The position numbers were made by a program, and so were the translations under genes. From Eutreptiella sp. 'Long Island Sound 2002' (Eukaryota > Euglenozoa > Euglenophyceae > Eutreptiales > Eutreptiaceae): a stretch of DNA of 64,000 bases. Shown here piece after piece: positions 41,152-52,400 of the stretch. The stretch's first letter is position 1; each line of letters opens with the position of its first letter. The DNA is taken from the NCBI GenBank assembly GCA_964036045.1, contig OZ038378.1, forward strand, positions 172,910,946 to 172,974,945, given 5' to 3'. The notes below the pieces were generated by a model. The model saw nothing but the letters and a program-made list of their open reading frames with translations. It ran no database searches and was not told where the DNA came from.

Positions 41152-43020
41152 GGGAGACCCGTCGTGACTTGAGTCGCCGACGCCATAATCTGGGTAACAG
41201 TCGTCTAGTCCAGGGCGTCATGGCACTCGTCGCTAGGGCTCAAGGGTGTAGGTTCGAAACCCTTGCATGTCCAACTCCTACAAAAGCTCCAGCCTCGCCC
41301 CGTCGACCACTTATTCCAATGTGAGTGTTCTGACGACTTGAAAAAACCACATTCTGCTCAATCCACTGTTCATTCTTCCTGATTACGACATGATGTGGAG
41401 AACTGCGAATGTTTGATAATTTGACGTCAATCAACTTTTCTTTGGTCTCCGTTCGGCAGACAAGGCGTAGATACGCTGCCGAAAGCCACGGAGTGTGCTG
41501 CCGTGTTCAGAAAAAACCAAACTCAGGCTTAATTCAGGCAGATTCGGGGTAATCTTGTCTCTGTTGGTCTGTGCATCTTTGGAATTTGGCTACTCGTGCA
41601 GATGGAAGCAAATGTACATAGTAAAAACGCTGGCCAGCGACATTCACCCCTACAGGCACCCCCTGTAGTTCTGGCCGCACCAGTTGCGACGCCAGGAACT
41701 CAGATCTTACCTTCATTTGCCGTGATGCTGAAGCCAAAGTCCAGATTCAGATCCAGATTCCTTGAATTTACCTTGAATTCCTCAGGTTTGTCCATCATTC
41801 TTGCACTGTTGCAGCAAAACCCCGACGTCAATTGTTCAGACAACCTTCATATGGGAGCTCTAGGGACTTCTAACAGCAACCTCTCGGACCTCAGAGCATC
41901 CGTAAGCTTCAGTGTATTTTTGGCACACGCCAATGTGAGCTCAATCCGACCTGAAACTGTCGAAAATGGTGAATCCAAGTGTCTTGTGGGACTCAATCGA
42001 AAGATGGGCCTTGTCCAAGTCGATTGACACCGCCGCCACTATAAATAAAGGGCTATTCGGTGTCTCTCAGGTATATACTGTCAGTAAAGCGCCTTCAGCG
42101 AACCTTCGGCGCGTTACATGCCAAGGATCCAGGGCCAGCATGTCCCATCATGATGCATCATCACATGATCCACATTTTCATGGAATCTGTTGGATGCTCG
42201 CGAACCAACGTGCCGGAAAGCACAATTGAGCTGAATAAACGACAATATATATTAACTCTAGTCTAAACACCTTCGTTACACCTTTGTTAGTAGTTTCAGT
42301 TCTAGACATTCCGCTTCATTTCACCTTCATCTGAGGGAATTTACTCATTTTAGGACAATTTAGGTTGATTTCCTTGTCATCTCCTCTCATTCCTCGAAGA
42401 TCTGTTTACGGCTTTGCCTAACTAAGTGAACAGAAAAACATCCCTACCTTCTGTGGTTCACTTAGGGCCTGCAGACTACATTTGTATTTGTTTTCCCTCT
42501 CTGTGATTGTTTCATCTCCTTCATCTCTGCTCAAATTGATTCTCAATCTTGCTGAATCTTGTGATCATCCACCAGATGCGCCAAATCTGAAGCACATGCT
42601 GCACTTTTCAGAACGAGAAAAGCGGGAATAACACGATGTAGAGTACGTGGAGGACACCGTAGCGTGCCCGCGACAGCTAAACTGTGCCAGAGCGCCGAGA
42701 TGTCACTCCATCTCTTGATTCTCCCACGCAATCCACCAATAATCTACCTCATTCTCAACCAGGGCATGGTTTGGTATCGATTCTCGATACATTTACATGC
42801 TTTTTAGCCTTTAACCTAATGTTTTACTGCCCGGAGGACTGTTCGTCACTCCTCATTCTGTCTCATTTCAGGTTCATCCATCCTGATTCTGTGCCAATTC
42901 AGCCCAAATCAGGTCAGATCAAGCAGATTTCGCCCCATCGAGGCTACATTTCTATTTTTTTCTGGGACTTACCCGCACTACGTTCTTCGTTGACGTAGCG
43001 ACACACCCCAGTGTGTTTTT
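41152..43020 (+). other. Long 3' non-coding region of element A
   Basis: About 1.9 kb between the pol stop and the polypurine tract with no recognisable ORF. A B-box-like GGTTCGAAACC occurs at about 41,252-41,262. Long 3' regions are shared by both elements in this window (2.2 kb in B). Confidence 0.6.
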
Positions 43021-43030
43021 GGAGGGGGAG
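43021..43030 (+). promoter_or_regulatory. Polypurine tract of element A
   Basis: GGAGGGGGAG preceded by a T run, directly adjacent to the TGTAAG start of the 3' LTR. Confidence 0.9.
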
Positions 43031-43564
43031 TGTAAGTGCGGCTAACCCCCATCTGCTCAGATTTTAGCAGATCTGCCCCAGATTGGCTACATTTTGGTCA
43101 TTTTCACTGCTTCGGCGGAATCGCCGCACCGCAGCTCAGTCTCAGGATCAAACCTATATATTTCTGATGTGCCGGATCTGATTCCGCGGTCCATTCATCG
43201 TAAATCCGCCGCGTTCCGATCATTTACCCGGAATCGCCATTTGCCGCTGACGCGCGTGCGCGAGCCAGATCGGCCAAATATTTTTTCACAATCGGATTTA
43301 TATAAATCTTTTCAGACAGATATGGACACTCAGATGTACTTAGGATAATCCGCATCAATTTTCTTCATAGACTGGGATTTTTTGCCGGATAACAATCAGC
43401 ATGGATCTTGCCTCCGTTGTCGCCGCTCTTGCCTCCGTTGGTGTCCGTGTATCCGGTTCTGCCCCCAACAGCAGCGTTCAGGTCGACTCCTCGCGTGCCT
43501 GCCCCCCCGGTCTTGCCGGCCCTGAGCCCTCCGGCACCATCCACGACCTGGGGCAGCACTTTCA
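43031..43564 (+). repeat. 3' LTR of element A
   Basis: Co-linear with 32,566-33,099 at a constant offset of 10,465, with one difference (atcAaacc versus atcAGacc). It repeats the gag start codon at 43,401 and its first 54 codons, which here run into host element B sequence and stop after one or two codons. Confidence 0.96.
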
Positions 43565-43921
43565 GTAGAGAAGGTAGGGCGCTTGCAGCGTCAGGGAATG
43601 TATCTGGGAGTGCTGCACGAAGAAGTCAGTCCCCAGTACAAAGTCGAAGGCATCAGTGTCCATCACATAGAACCGATGGGCGATAGTCCTGGAGCCCATA
43701 GGTACCTCCACTTCACAGTCCCCGCAGCTGTGCACCACATGTCCATCCCCCATGCGTATAGCGGCGGTGGTCATGGTGTTCTTCAGGCTTCCACAAGGTA
43801 AAACTTTCTTGGCCACTATCGATATTGTGGCTCCAGTATCCAGTACCCCCAGGTTTTCACGTCCCCCTAGTCGGATACGTACCCAAAACACCAGGTCTTG
43901 GCTGCCACCAGAGCGTCCCCG
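43565..43921 (-). CDS. pro: Element B protease segment, cut by insertion of element A
   Basis: Same frame as gag, directly after its TGA. It has the retropepsin-like motif VLDTGATISIV and, about 75 residues later, DFVLGTDFF, the second conserved motif. The segment ends at the GTAGA target duplication of element A. Its frame continues exactly at 32,560 on the other side of the insertion. As it stands, the transcript would run into the antisense LTR of element A and stop within it. Confidence 0.85.
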
Positions 43922-43924
43922 TCA
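43916..43924 (-). promoter_or_regulatory. Candidate UGA-CGG readthrough site between gag and pro of element B
   Basis: On the element strand the stop reads TTC TGA CGG GGA, with protease in the same frame immediately after. UGA-CGG is one of the two leaky stop contexts used by several plant RNA viruses. I did not find a strong stem-loop within the next about 40 nt. Confidence 0.5.
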
Positions 43925-45241
43925 GAACTCCGCTGGACAGGTCACCTCGAACCCCTTGTTCCGCAATTTGCGGGCCATCCTCATGAAACGGCTCCTCTTC
44001 TTAGCGTTGCCGTCATCACCACCTTCATGCTCACGCTTGGCTCCTTGTTCTTGCTGGGCCTGCGTTTGTGAGCGAGTGGTAGGTCCAGACTGCCCTCCAG
44101 AGGGCTCGGAGTTCCCCCCTGGATTAGGGTTGGGGTTGCCTCCGTTCTTGTCCTTGTTCTTGTTGTCGGGCTGGCGGTTAGCGCCTCCTCCTCGTCCACC
44201 TTGACCCTTGTCTTGACCACCTTGACCACGTCCTTTCGACTTGCCCTTGCCGGAGTCGTTGCCTTTGGCCTTGCCTCCACCTTTGCCTGAGCTTTTGCCA
44301 GGATCTTCCCCCTTAAGCTTCGCCGATAGGCGTTGCTTATGGTAGCACTCATCCTCGTAGTGCTTCCGCTTACCGCAGAATGCACACGTGATGGTGCAGC
44401 GGTAATGATCCGGCAGCTTCACTTTGGCGCCGGTGATCTTCTCCTGCTGCTTCCCCTGGACGACGAAGCAGTCTCGCTGCTCGCAGTCAGAGGCGTGCTG
44501 CAGGTGGCCCTGCTCATCTCTGGCATCACACCAGAATAGCTCCTTCACGTTCTCCATTAGACGGGCGTGGGCGTGTTTGGGGATAGTCCCCTGCCCAGGT
44601 CGGGACCCTTGGTACCCTTTGCCTCCAGAACCTCCACCACCAGGACGGTAGTTGTTCAGGTGCTGGTCGCTCTCCTTCTCCAGCGCCATCTCCAGGAGCA
44701 GCACGCATAGATCCTCGTAGCGGAGGGATCTAGCCTTGCGCTCAGCCGTCAAACTGCACTCGTCCCATAGCTCTCGGGGGAGCTTGGCGCACAACCAGAA
44801 CAGCAGGTCGTCGCTGCTGTAGGAACCGGGCGTCAGTCGTCCAGCCCAGTGATCCAGGTCAGCCAACAGCTCGGAGACCCTGCCAGGTTTGGGGTTGTTG
44901 GGCAGCACGGGCAGGTTCTGGATCTCGGCCCTGATGGAGAGGTCGGTCTCGTAGGTTGGGTACTGCCTCTCCAGGGCAACCAACACATCGGCAAAGGTGG
45001 CGGAGTTAGTTACGATCTGCCTGACCTGCTTCTCCAGGTACTTGGTCTTGCAGCACTGCAGGAGCAGATCGCACTTCACTCGCCCACTCGCGTGGGTTTG
45101 GCCGGTCAGTCGTAGGAACCGGCCAAAGTTCTCAGCGAACTCGCTGAGGTCCTTGCCTGTGAACTCGGGCAGGTTCACCACTATCTTGGAGGTGGCAATA
45201 GCCTTCGCCTCCTGAGCTCGGCGTCCTTCAGGGCGTCGGGT

Positions 45242-45273
<32 letters not shown>

Positions 45274-46016
45274 CCTTGGGGTCCTCAGGGTCTTCGTCAT
45301 CTGAGGGCGAAGAAGAATCCATCGATGGCGGCTCGTCATCGGAGGGGTCTCCGCCAAGGTCACTAGAGCCATAAGGCTCTACGTCCACCATAGCCCTTAA
45401 GGCTGTCAGCCCCAGCTGGTCCAGCTCGGCCCTCGTCGAGTTCGTCACGTGGCTGTAGGGCGGCTGGGCCGTTCTCGGGACGAATGGACTTCTCGGTACT
45501 GCTGCAGGAGTCGGCATCGGTCGGCTCCTCAGGCTCCCCAGGGTATTTGTCAACCCTGCCGCCAGGTGGTTAGCCTGTACTCGGTGGGGTGACATTCCCA
45601 CCGTCGTAGGTGACGCATGGGACGGGATCATCAGGGGCTCCAGTTTCTCCCTGATCTCTTGCGTGAGGTCGCTCACGATTTTCGAAGTGGCTCCTTGGAG
45701 CACCTCGTTGATCTCCGACCGCGTCAGGGACCTGTTGGAGGATCTTCCCGATCCTCTACTCCTGCCTCCCAGAGACTCTGGTCCTCTCCTCAACCCACTC
45801 AAGGGTGCATACCCAGGTGCATACCCAGGAGCATACCCAGGCGCGGAGTGGATGGGGATGGTCAGCCGCATACCATCGCGGCGCAGAGCTGGAAGCCACC
45901 GGCTCACTGGCAGTAGTTGCCTCAAGGAGCGCAGTGGTAGGTGGGCCCATGCCATAGGCGGGGTAGTGAGGCATGCCAGTAAAGCCTGTGTTAACCACGC
46001 AACTGAATTGCTCCAC
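43922..46016 (-). CDS. gag: Element B Gag
   Basis: The open frame extends to 46,201, but the recognisable protein begins near 45,850-46,016. A Pro/Ser-rich N-terminal part contains three APGY repeats. A long Lys run (about 45,246-45,275) follows an acidic Ser/Asp tract. The capsid-like region starts VNLPEFTGKDLSEFAENFGRF and includes LLFWLCAKLPRELWDECSL. A canonical CCHC zinc knuckle CAFCGKRKHYEDEC is followed by a Gly/Lys/Gln/Asn-rich basic tail. It ends at TGA (43,922-43,924) followed by CGG. Upstream of about 45,850 a second frame looks equally protein-like, so the start is unresolved; a spliced start is possible. Confidence 0.85.
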
Positions 46017-46746
46017 GGGCTAATAGTAATATCCAAGTTTTCCTTCAAATAACCCAAAAATGTACCCCAAAGGCGACCACACAAGGCGACGGCAACATAC
46101 TCAACATTCGACGAAATCACGGGAGTGATTTCGAAACGGTCCCTTTCATGTCCTAAGAAGATATGAACAGAGGGGGACATATAACAATGAAATATGAGCA
46201 AAACAATGCATATTTACAACATGATCATGGGTCTCCCCCCAACGCGTGGTGCCGGTGCACCGATGCGTTTGGAAACCAAATCAGCATATGCATGCAAAGC
46301 CCTACTAATGGGCTGTGATTTGGTGTACTTAACTTCAGGATTCAAGACACCTACAATTTTACAAAAATTCATGAACATGGCATACTTGCGCCAAAAAAAC
46401 TAGCACGGAACGGCGTCGCGATAGTGCCGTAACATCCGCTTATACTTAAAACTGATATAGAATTAATCTTATCAATACAACTGATTGAATTCTCTTAAAA
46501 ATCGTCAGAAATCGACAATTTCTGGATCGGCGCGCGCGATCTCAGGACTGGCCGTCGCCGACCCAAACTCAGTTTTATAGCACAGAAAATGGTGAAAACA
46601 CCATCAGCGTAAAACTACCGAAATTCCTGATTGACTGATACCAACACTGTCCAAAACAGTGCTGAGATAGCCGATTTCAGTTTGTACACATATATCAGGA
46701 AAATAGACTGAAAAAAGCGAAAATATAGGTTGCACGAAAACCTTAC
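46007..46746 (-). other. AT-rich interval in element B leader, candidate intron
   Basis: About 740 bp with lower GC than the flanking coding DNA and stops in all frames. On the element strand it begins GTAAGG and ends ACACAG. No other feature was seen. If it is an intron, it joins the leader ORF to the gag region. Confidence 0.35.
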
Positions 46747-47146
46747 AGCCTGTGCCCTCTGCCGTAGGCGGGTTGGTTGTGGAAGTGGATGTTGCGGCGG
46801 CTGGGAGTGTGGTGGTTATGGGAGAGGGTGATGCATGGAGGCCAGAAGCGCTTGGTGCGCCTTCGGAGGTAGGGACATCCGTCGGGTCTTGCCCTTGCTC
46901 CTCTCCTTCGTCTGCTCCGTCTCCAGCATCCTTCTCGCTCTCTCTCTTCCTTTTTGCAGGCTGCGCCACCACCTCCTCGACGGACAGGGCCCCGAAGGCC
47001 GTCTGGAGGACATCCAGGGAGTCCTCCGCCGTGTCCACTGGCCCATGTAAGGGCTCCGCTGAAGGTACAGCGCCAGGCGCCGGCCTTGCCGGTGCCTCAG
47101 GCGCTGGCGCTGTCTTCACGTCGGCGTCCACTCTTCCTGGATCCAT
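46604..47146 (-). CDS. Element B leader ORF (possible spliced Gag N-terminus)
   Basis: It starts with ATG at 47,146, about 80 nt after the primer-binding site. The first about 135 residues look genuine: Ala/Pro-rich (TAPAPEAPARPAPGAVPSAE), then LDVLQTAFGALSVEEVV, a basic KRKRESEK patch and an acidic/Ser/Thr stretch. Coding character ends near 46,747 at GGCT|GTAAGG, a fair splice donor, and the DNA then becomes AT-rich until about 46,010, where an acceptor TTAACACAG|GC precedes gag. A single unspliced ORF ending at 46,604 is the alternative. Confidence 0.45.
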   Translation of the reverse strand: MDPGRVDADVKTAPAPEAPARPAPGAVPSAEPLHGPVDTAEDSLDVLQTAFGALSVEEVVAQPAKRKRESEKDAGDGADEGEEQGQDPTDVPTSEGAPSASGLHASPSPITTTLPAAATSTSTTNPPTAEGTGCKVFVQPIFSLFSVYFPDICVQTEIGYLSTVLDSVGISQSGISVVLR

Positions 47147-47227
47147 CTTAATCCGCCCTTCTGCTTATATTTGCCTGCTCGGAGCACTGGTTGTACGGCG
47201 CGGGGTCGCTGCCGGTGCACAGAGACA

Positions 47228-47245
47228 GGCTGCCTCTTGCTACCA
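47228..47245 (-). promoter_or_regulatory. Primer-binding site of element B
   Basis: TGGTAGCAAGAGGCAGCC on the minus strand, overlapping the last LTR base by one. It resembles element A's site with one extra A, which suggests the same initiator-Met-type primer tRNA. Confidence 0.75.
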
Positions 47246-48042
47246 GAAAAGTTTATAGTGTTTGCAGCACTGTGTTTTGCCTCTCCTGCTGCTTGCTGTT
47301 GGTGTAGGGATTCCTGCTGCTTGTTTTTGGAGATGAAAAGCTTTTGTTTTGATGAAATACAGCCACTCCAAGTCACTCCAGGATAGCCCAAGCCAATAGT
47401 ATGCAAAGAGAAGAGGATTCAGGATCAAAGCATGAAGGGCTGCAGTGTAGACAGTGAAAGATGATTGGATATTCACAGAAACTGCAACTCAGGTAACAAA
47501 TGAATGCATATTCACAAAGATAGCTGAAATGTTTTTGGAAAAGAGTTAGAAAACTGCCTCAGGATCACTCTCTCTCCATGGTGCCATCTTAGGAGATGTG
47601 CACTCTTTGTTTTGGGTCCCATATGTGCTGAGGTGGCATGGTATGTGGGGATGAGGTCAGTGCCATGTCACATGGGATCTTCCTACTTAGCTAGGCTGAC
47701 CAGGAATTGAACCCAGGACCTCTCAAAAAGAGGTGCCCAGCCCCCTAGGGTGCATACCACTAGGATAGCTAAGAATTCATGGAAAAACATAGATAAATCC
47801 ATAGGCTCAACCTTAGGTATGTCAGTGCTCAGTCAACTCAGGAAAAGATGTTTTACTTCACAATGAAAGGGGATTAAGGGGTCCACTCCATATCCTGATT
47901 GGGTGTTTGGTTCCATAGGTCAAAATGTGTTATCACCAGTTTTGGTTGGACCAATACTAAGATTAAAATGCATGGATGCTCAGTGCATCTCTAATACAAC
48001 TAGAGTATGCCTCAAAGCAATGGAAAAGCGCTTTTTCTTACT
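47245..48042 (-). repeat. 5' LTR of element B
   Basis: 798 bp and co-linear with 24,943-25,740. It is adjacent to the primer-binding site and so the 5' LTR on the minus strand. It is followed on the plus strand by the target duplication CAATT. It carries the second copy of the tRNA-like segment (47,686-47,773). Confidence 0.92.
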
Positions 48043-48047
48043 CAATT

Positions 48048-51000
48048 GAAACAGCCCTTTGCACACTCAAGTCCTGACACTATACTATAGCCCACAGGTT
48101 TCTCTTGTTACATACACTGCTTTTACATATGTCTTATTGTAATATACAAGAACACATGCGGACATGCCCAAGCAGGGGCCTAAGCCGCCACAAAATGAAT
48201 GAATGAATGTTGCTACTGTTCTTTTTCACTTTTCACTTTTTTGTCCATTTTATTGGCATACATGATCGCCAAATGCTACAATGTCTCATTTTCGAGGAGC
48301 GTATCTATAAGCACTAACACAGATGGTTAAGTTCTCCTTTTTGCAAAAGAACAATGCACAAGAACATGGGCAAGAAATGCGCTAGAATCGGTGGTTAGGT
48401 TACTTGCAGCAAAAAACGGCGTCAAACCTTGCTCACCATGTCCAAAAAAAAAACGCTGTGAGTGTAATGGGATTGCCATTGGCCGCGCAAGTCGCCACTG
48501 CGTGATCAGATCACTGATCACACGACGCGCGCACAGCGCATTACGAAATGTTTTGACTATGAAAGCTACTGTTTTGATAGTTAATTTTATGTCAGTAATT
48601 AGTCAAATGAATACCGTACATATTTCACTTGCTTGTTGTACTTTTATAGGTACAACAAGCTTACATGTGATGGGACCAAGTTCAGTGATTTCAAAGACAC
48701 GCTTCTGTAGTTGTCCTCCGTGATCAAGGGTGGAGCCCGGAGTCTATGATCAAGGCTATTGCTGGAGGTGGAGTACGGGAAAAGAGATAGACACAAAATC
48801 TACAAGAACTGGAGTTCTATTAGAGTGAGTCCAAAAACACTACGACAAAATTCCGCTGTGCCCTTTAAAAGGTGATACACACCCGCTAAGCTAAACGGTT
48901 GGCTGCACATGGAAGCTTTGACCATCCACTACACATTCCTTGTGAGTAGGAAACCGGAAAGTTGTTGGGACCTGTCCACAATTCTAAAGGCCTGGAGTGG
49001 CTTGGGGAACAGTGTTTATTCAGCCAATCTAGTAGTCAAGTATGGCCGAATCACATGCTGTGCAAGATGTATAACTCGTGGTTAACACCTAGTCTAATGC
49101 AAATAGTGGTTAGCAAGTCACGAATTGCATCATAGCCAAAGTGTCCAAACAGCTGTATGCAATGTCATGCAGTGGTGTAGTTAACAAGGGGTTTGGCATT
49201 TACGACAAGACAACTATTTATGGTTTCACACTATGTTGGGATGTGGAATCAGGGTTTTTTTTTAGCCGGCACCTACCATCGCCGAGCACACAGTTAGGGT
49301 TGACAAATCTAATGGTTCTCTTGCACCTGGCTGCCTCCTACCTTAATATGCCTCATTATAGCAAGTTGACACTATACCTAATTCATCACCCGGTAAATCT
49401 AGCATGGACCATATTGCTATCCTAACACCCCGTTTCCATAAAAATGGACCATATTCTTAATGTGGCACCAAATTTGCACAAAATTAAAAACCATAGGAAA
49501 CAAATGCCACATTGTGTGCACATTGCTCATGCGAAACTATTGTGTGCAAACATCACATAGGGCCTTATCCAACAAGCTAGGCAACCAAGTTAGGCAGTTG
49601 CTCCTTTGGTCAGGCATCAGCCCCCCCAGTTCGGGGCACAAAGCCAAACTATTGAAAAAACAAAAAGACAGCGCTAAAGCTTCGAATCTGATGGCACAAA
49701 CAACACAGAATACAAATCATTTAAGTTGTAGTTCTGCCTTAAACCGCACATATAGATAGATGCCTTACACTATCTTTCATTGATATCCGATGCCGGATCC
49801 TCTTTTTTTCTTTTGTGAAAACTTGATGGCCACGTGGTGCAGTAGTGCAAGCACAACAATGTGAACATCATTACGGAAAATAGGGCATTTGCGCAACAGC
49901 AGCAGCACATTTGCACAACATCGCTTGGTGCATCTCAATGTCAATAGCCTGCCCTGACACTATTCATAATTATGCAATAGCCTTCCACTGAAAATACAAT
50001 ATTGCTGGTAAAGTGCCCGGTGACACTGCCACAATTAAGAATTCAATAGTATTCGGGTTAAATGGCCCCCGGGGAACCCGGCGATTTGTGCAACTATGTG
50101 GCCCACAAACAAGTATGGCGACCATGAGGTTAGCACTGCGACAAAAATTGCCAAGGTCGTACTATAATTTGCATATGGCTATTGGCGGCACGGGACACTT
50201 TTTGGCCACTTTGGTCAAATTTTAGGATTCTCTTCGACAACGAACTATCAAATGTTGATTTTTTTGACAGATCTGCAACTTGAGAGCAATTTTACAGTTG
50301 GGATTATTGGAATTTGTGCCACAATGCACCATACAATGATTCTTGATTCTTGACTTGGGCAAGTTACGGCATTTACGACATATGTGGGAGCACACAAAAT
50401 TGCTATTCAAATTTTGGACATTTCTTCATACCAGTGCCATCGTTTTGAATTCTTTTGACTTTACGACTAGCATCACACGCATGCATAGATAGGCCACTTG
50501 GGGCCAAAGGTAGCATTGTTGTCGCTTATCATTTTGTTTGGGGAATAAAAAGTGGTAGTGGTCCACATAGCATGCACACGCCATAAGATAAGTTGACACT
50601 CTCGCGAATCATAGCATTTTGCTTGCAATACGACACAATGCAAGTGCTTGTAAAAGAAATGAGCCAATTTTTGAAGTCATGGTCTATAAATGCCGGGACC
50701 AAAGTAAGTCGGATCAATGAAAAGAGATAGGGCATGCACTATGTCTCTGATACAATTTGGCAACATGGAAAGAAGTATATCGAGTGGTACGACAAATAAA
50801 TTAAGCACAGTGAGTCTCCATTTTTGTCTAAATAAGTTTGAAAGAAACCCCACTCAAGTGCATGTAGCAGCTCCATTGACTAGAGACCCGAAGATTGAAG
50901 GCTGAAGTGCAACAACATCGTTGGTGTGGTTCCTCATTTGTTGACACATGCATTTTGTTTGTGCGTGCTGTGCATTGCATACTCAAAAATTGTTATTTAC

Positions 51001-52400
51001 TTTTGATCAACTTTGGACCAAAATCGCTCAAAACCGTCCTAAAATGGACTCATTTTACTTGGTGTGAATGGTCCATGATGGTTTTCCGACAAACATGGTT
51101 TTCACGCATTGCCCAAAACACGTCACCAAATGCTCATAACGGGCCGAAACCGCGTGGATTAGCATCTTGCATGGTCCAACATCACTTTTGAAAACGTCAT
51201 TTTTCCCTTGGTGGATCCCATTAACACATTTTGGCGCCTACCCGTTTAGGCTCAACCTTGTGACTTGAGGCAGCCTATTGGGCACTCGTACAGAAAATGG
51301 CAGCTTGTGGTGCCTTCTAACTCCATGTTGTTGTGAAACGCCTCTGAAAAGCACCAAATACAAATATATGATGATTCTATGTGCAAATACTCAGCCATTT
51401 TGGCTTTTGTCCCGGTGATCCGCCAATCAGGCTATCACCCGGCCCACCGGGCGTGTATTGTACCCTGAAATATAGTTTCACAGAATTTCTGTCATTGCAC
51501 AGTATTCCTAGCTTTCTAAGATTCTGATGCACGGCATTCGCAAAATTGATGTTGGGGCAAGTAATTCTTACACCACTCACAACTCTCCTGTTTTGTAAAT
51601 TGCACCCTGAGTAGAACCAAAAATGTAGCGTACTAATTGCTTTCCTTCGTTTATACGCTTCGAATGGGTTGTAGTGCTCGTTAGGGCCAAAAATAGCTTT
51701 CTTTTGGCCCCAAAACATGCTGATTTGGGAGGCCCTGTTGTTGAGTTTTTTGCTTCAAACTTGAATTTGGCGAAGCACCACCTAAACTCTACGATGGCTA
51801 AACAAGAGTGGAAATCGAAGCGTGGGGCTATGATGGCCAAAACAGAATGATGACGCTCTTGTAACTTGCTTGCAACCTAGCAAGCTCGCCAGATATAACG
51901 GGAGATAGTTGAATAAAAATACAGTAAACTGGGCACCTAGGCTGTAGCACTCTGTGAGATTGACCTGCTTGCTCTCTTTCAACCAATGATCTGGTTTGCT
52001 GCTACTGTGTGGTCCTTTGATATATTTGGCACCTTGTGCTGAAATTGTGGCAATAATCGTGTTCGATTTGTTTTTATCCATGTATGTCGGATGTGTGGTT
52101 TTCAATCTTGAAGATGCAGGGCTGGGGTGGGGGTGGATATTTGACTGCAAATGCGCGATAGTACAAATCTCCAGCATCAGACCCTGACCTAGCCTCCGTT
52201 GACGCCGCCAACGCTATCAGCCTCAAAGTGGGGGGGTTATAGCGAAAAACCACTTGTAGCGGGGTTACCTCCAAAAAGAAGAGTCATCATCCCCCAAAAG
52301 GGGGGCGATCAAGCTCCTAAAAAGTGGGGATGAAACCCCACAGGGCCGTTTAGGAGGGTTTATTCTATTTAGACTTTGCAGCAGGTATCTGCCACCAGAA
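48048..52400. other. AT-rich interval without a recognised gene
   Basis: Noticeably AT-rich compared with the host genes. ORFs do not exceed about 113 codons and none shows a domain. A few short palindromes occur, for example GTGATCAGATCACTGATCAC near 48,501-48,520 and CCCCCAAAAGGGGGG near 52,291-52,307. Splice-site patterns are not convincing. Confidence 0.4.

Larger units (their letters stand above)
32561..43569 (+). mobile_element. LTR retrotransposon 'A' (Ty3/gypsy, chromodomain-like), nested in B
   Basis: It is bounded by 5-bp target duplications GTAGA (32,561-32,565 and 43,565-43,569). LTRs of 534 bp (32,566-33,099 and 43,031-43,564) begin TGTAAG, end TTTCA and differ at one base (g/a), so the insertion is recent. 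The total is 10,999 bp. The primer-binding site TGGTAGCAGAGG starts at the first base after the 5' LTR, and the polypurine tract GGAGGGGGAG ends at the last base before the 3' LTR. Order: gag, protease, methylase-like domain, RT, RNase H, integrase, GPF/Y and chromodomain-like module. It sits antisense to element B, between B's protease and methylase-like domain. Confidence 0.96.
24938..48047 (-). mobile_element. LTR retrotransposon 'B' (Ty3/gypsy, chromodomain type), interrupted by element A
   Basis: Identical 5-bp target duplications CAATT (24,938-24,942 and 48,043-48,047) bound two 798-bp direct repeats (24,943-25,740 and 47,245-48,042) with about nine differences and no indels. On the minus strand a primer-binding site beginning TGGTAGCA abuts the 5' LTR, and a polypurine tract AAGGGGGG abuts the 3' LTR. 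Order on the minus strand: leader ORF, gag with zinc knuckle, protease, methylase-like domain, RT, RNase H, integrase, chromodomain. The element spans 23.1 kb, or about 12.1 kb once the nested element and one GTAGA copy are removed. RT-before-integrase order places it in Ty3/gypsy. The LTR ends are AG...CT rather than TG...CA. Confidence 0.93.

Noticed and set aside
41205-41285. tRNA gene in the 3' region of element A (B-box-like GGTTCGAAACC)
   Set aside because: No acceptor stem pairs around it, and the T-stem has mismatches; a chance or fossil B box is more likely.
43562-43891. Protease ORF starting at 43,891 as a separate gene
   Set aside because: The start is a GTG inside a frame that is open from the gag TGA. 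It is part of the gag-pro-pol frame, cut by the insertion of element A.
24943-48042. The two 798-bp repeats as an unrelated segmental duplication
   Set aside because: The CAATT duplication outside, the polypurine tract and primer-binding site inside, and gag-pol between them together identify the repeats as LTRs.
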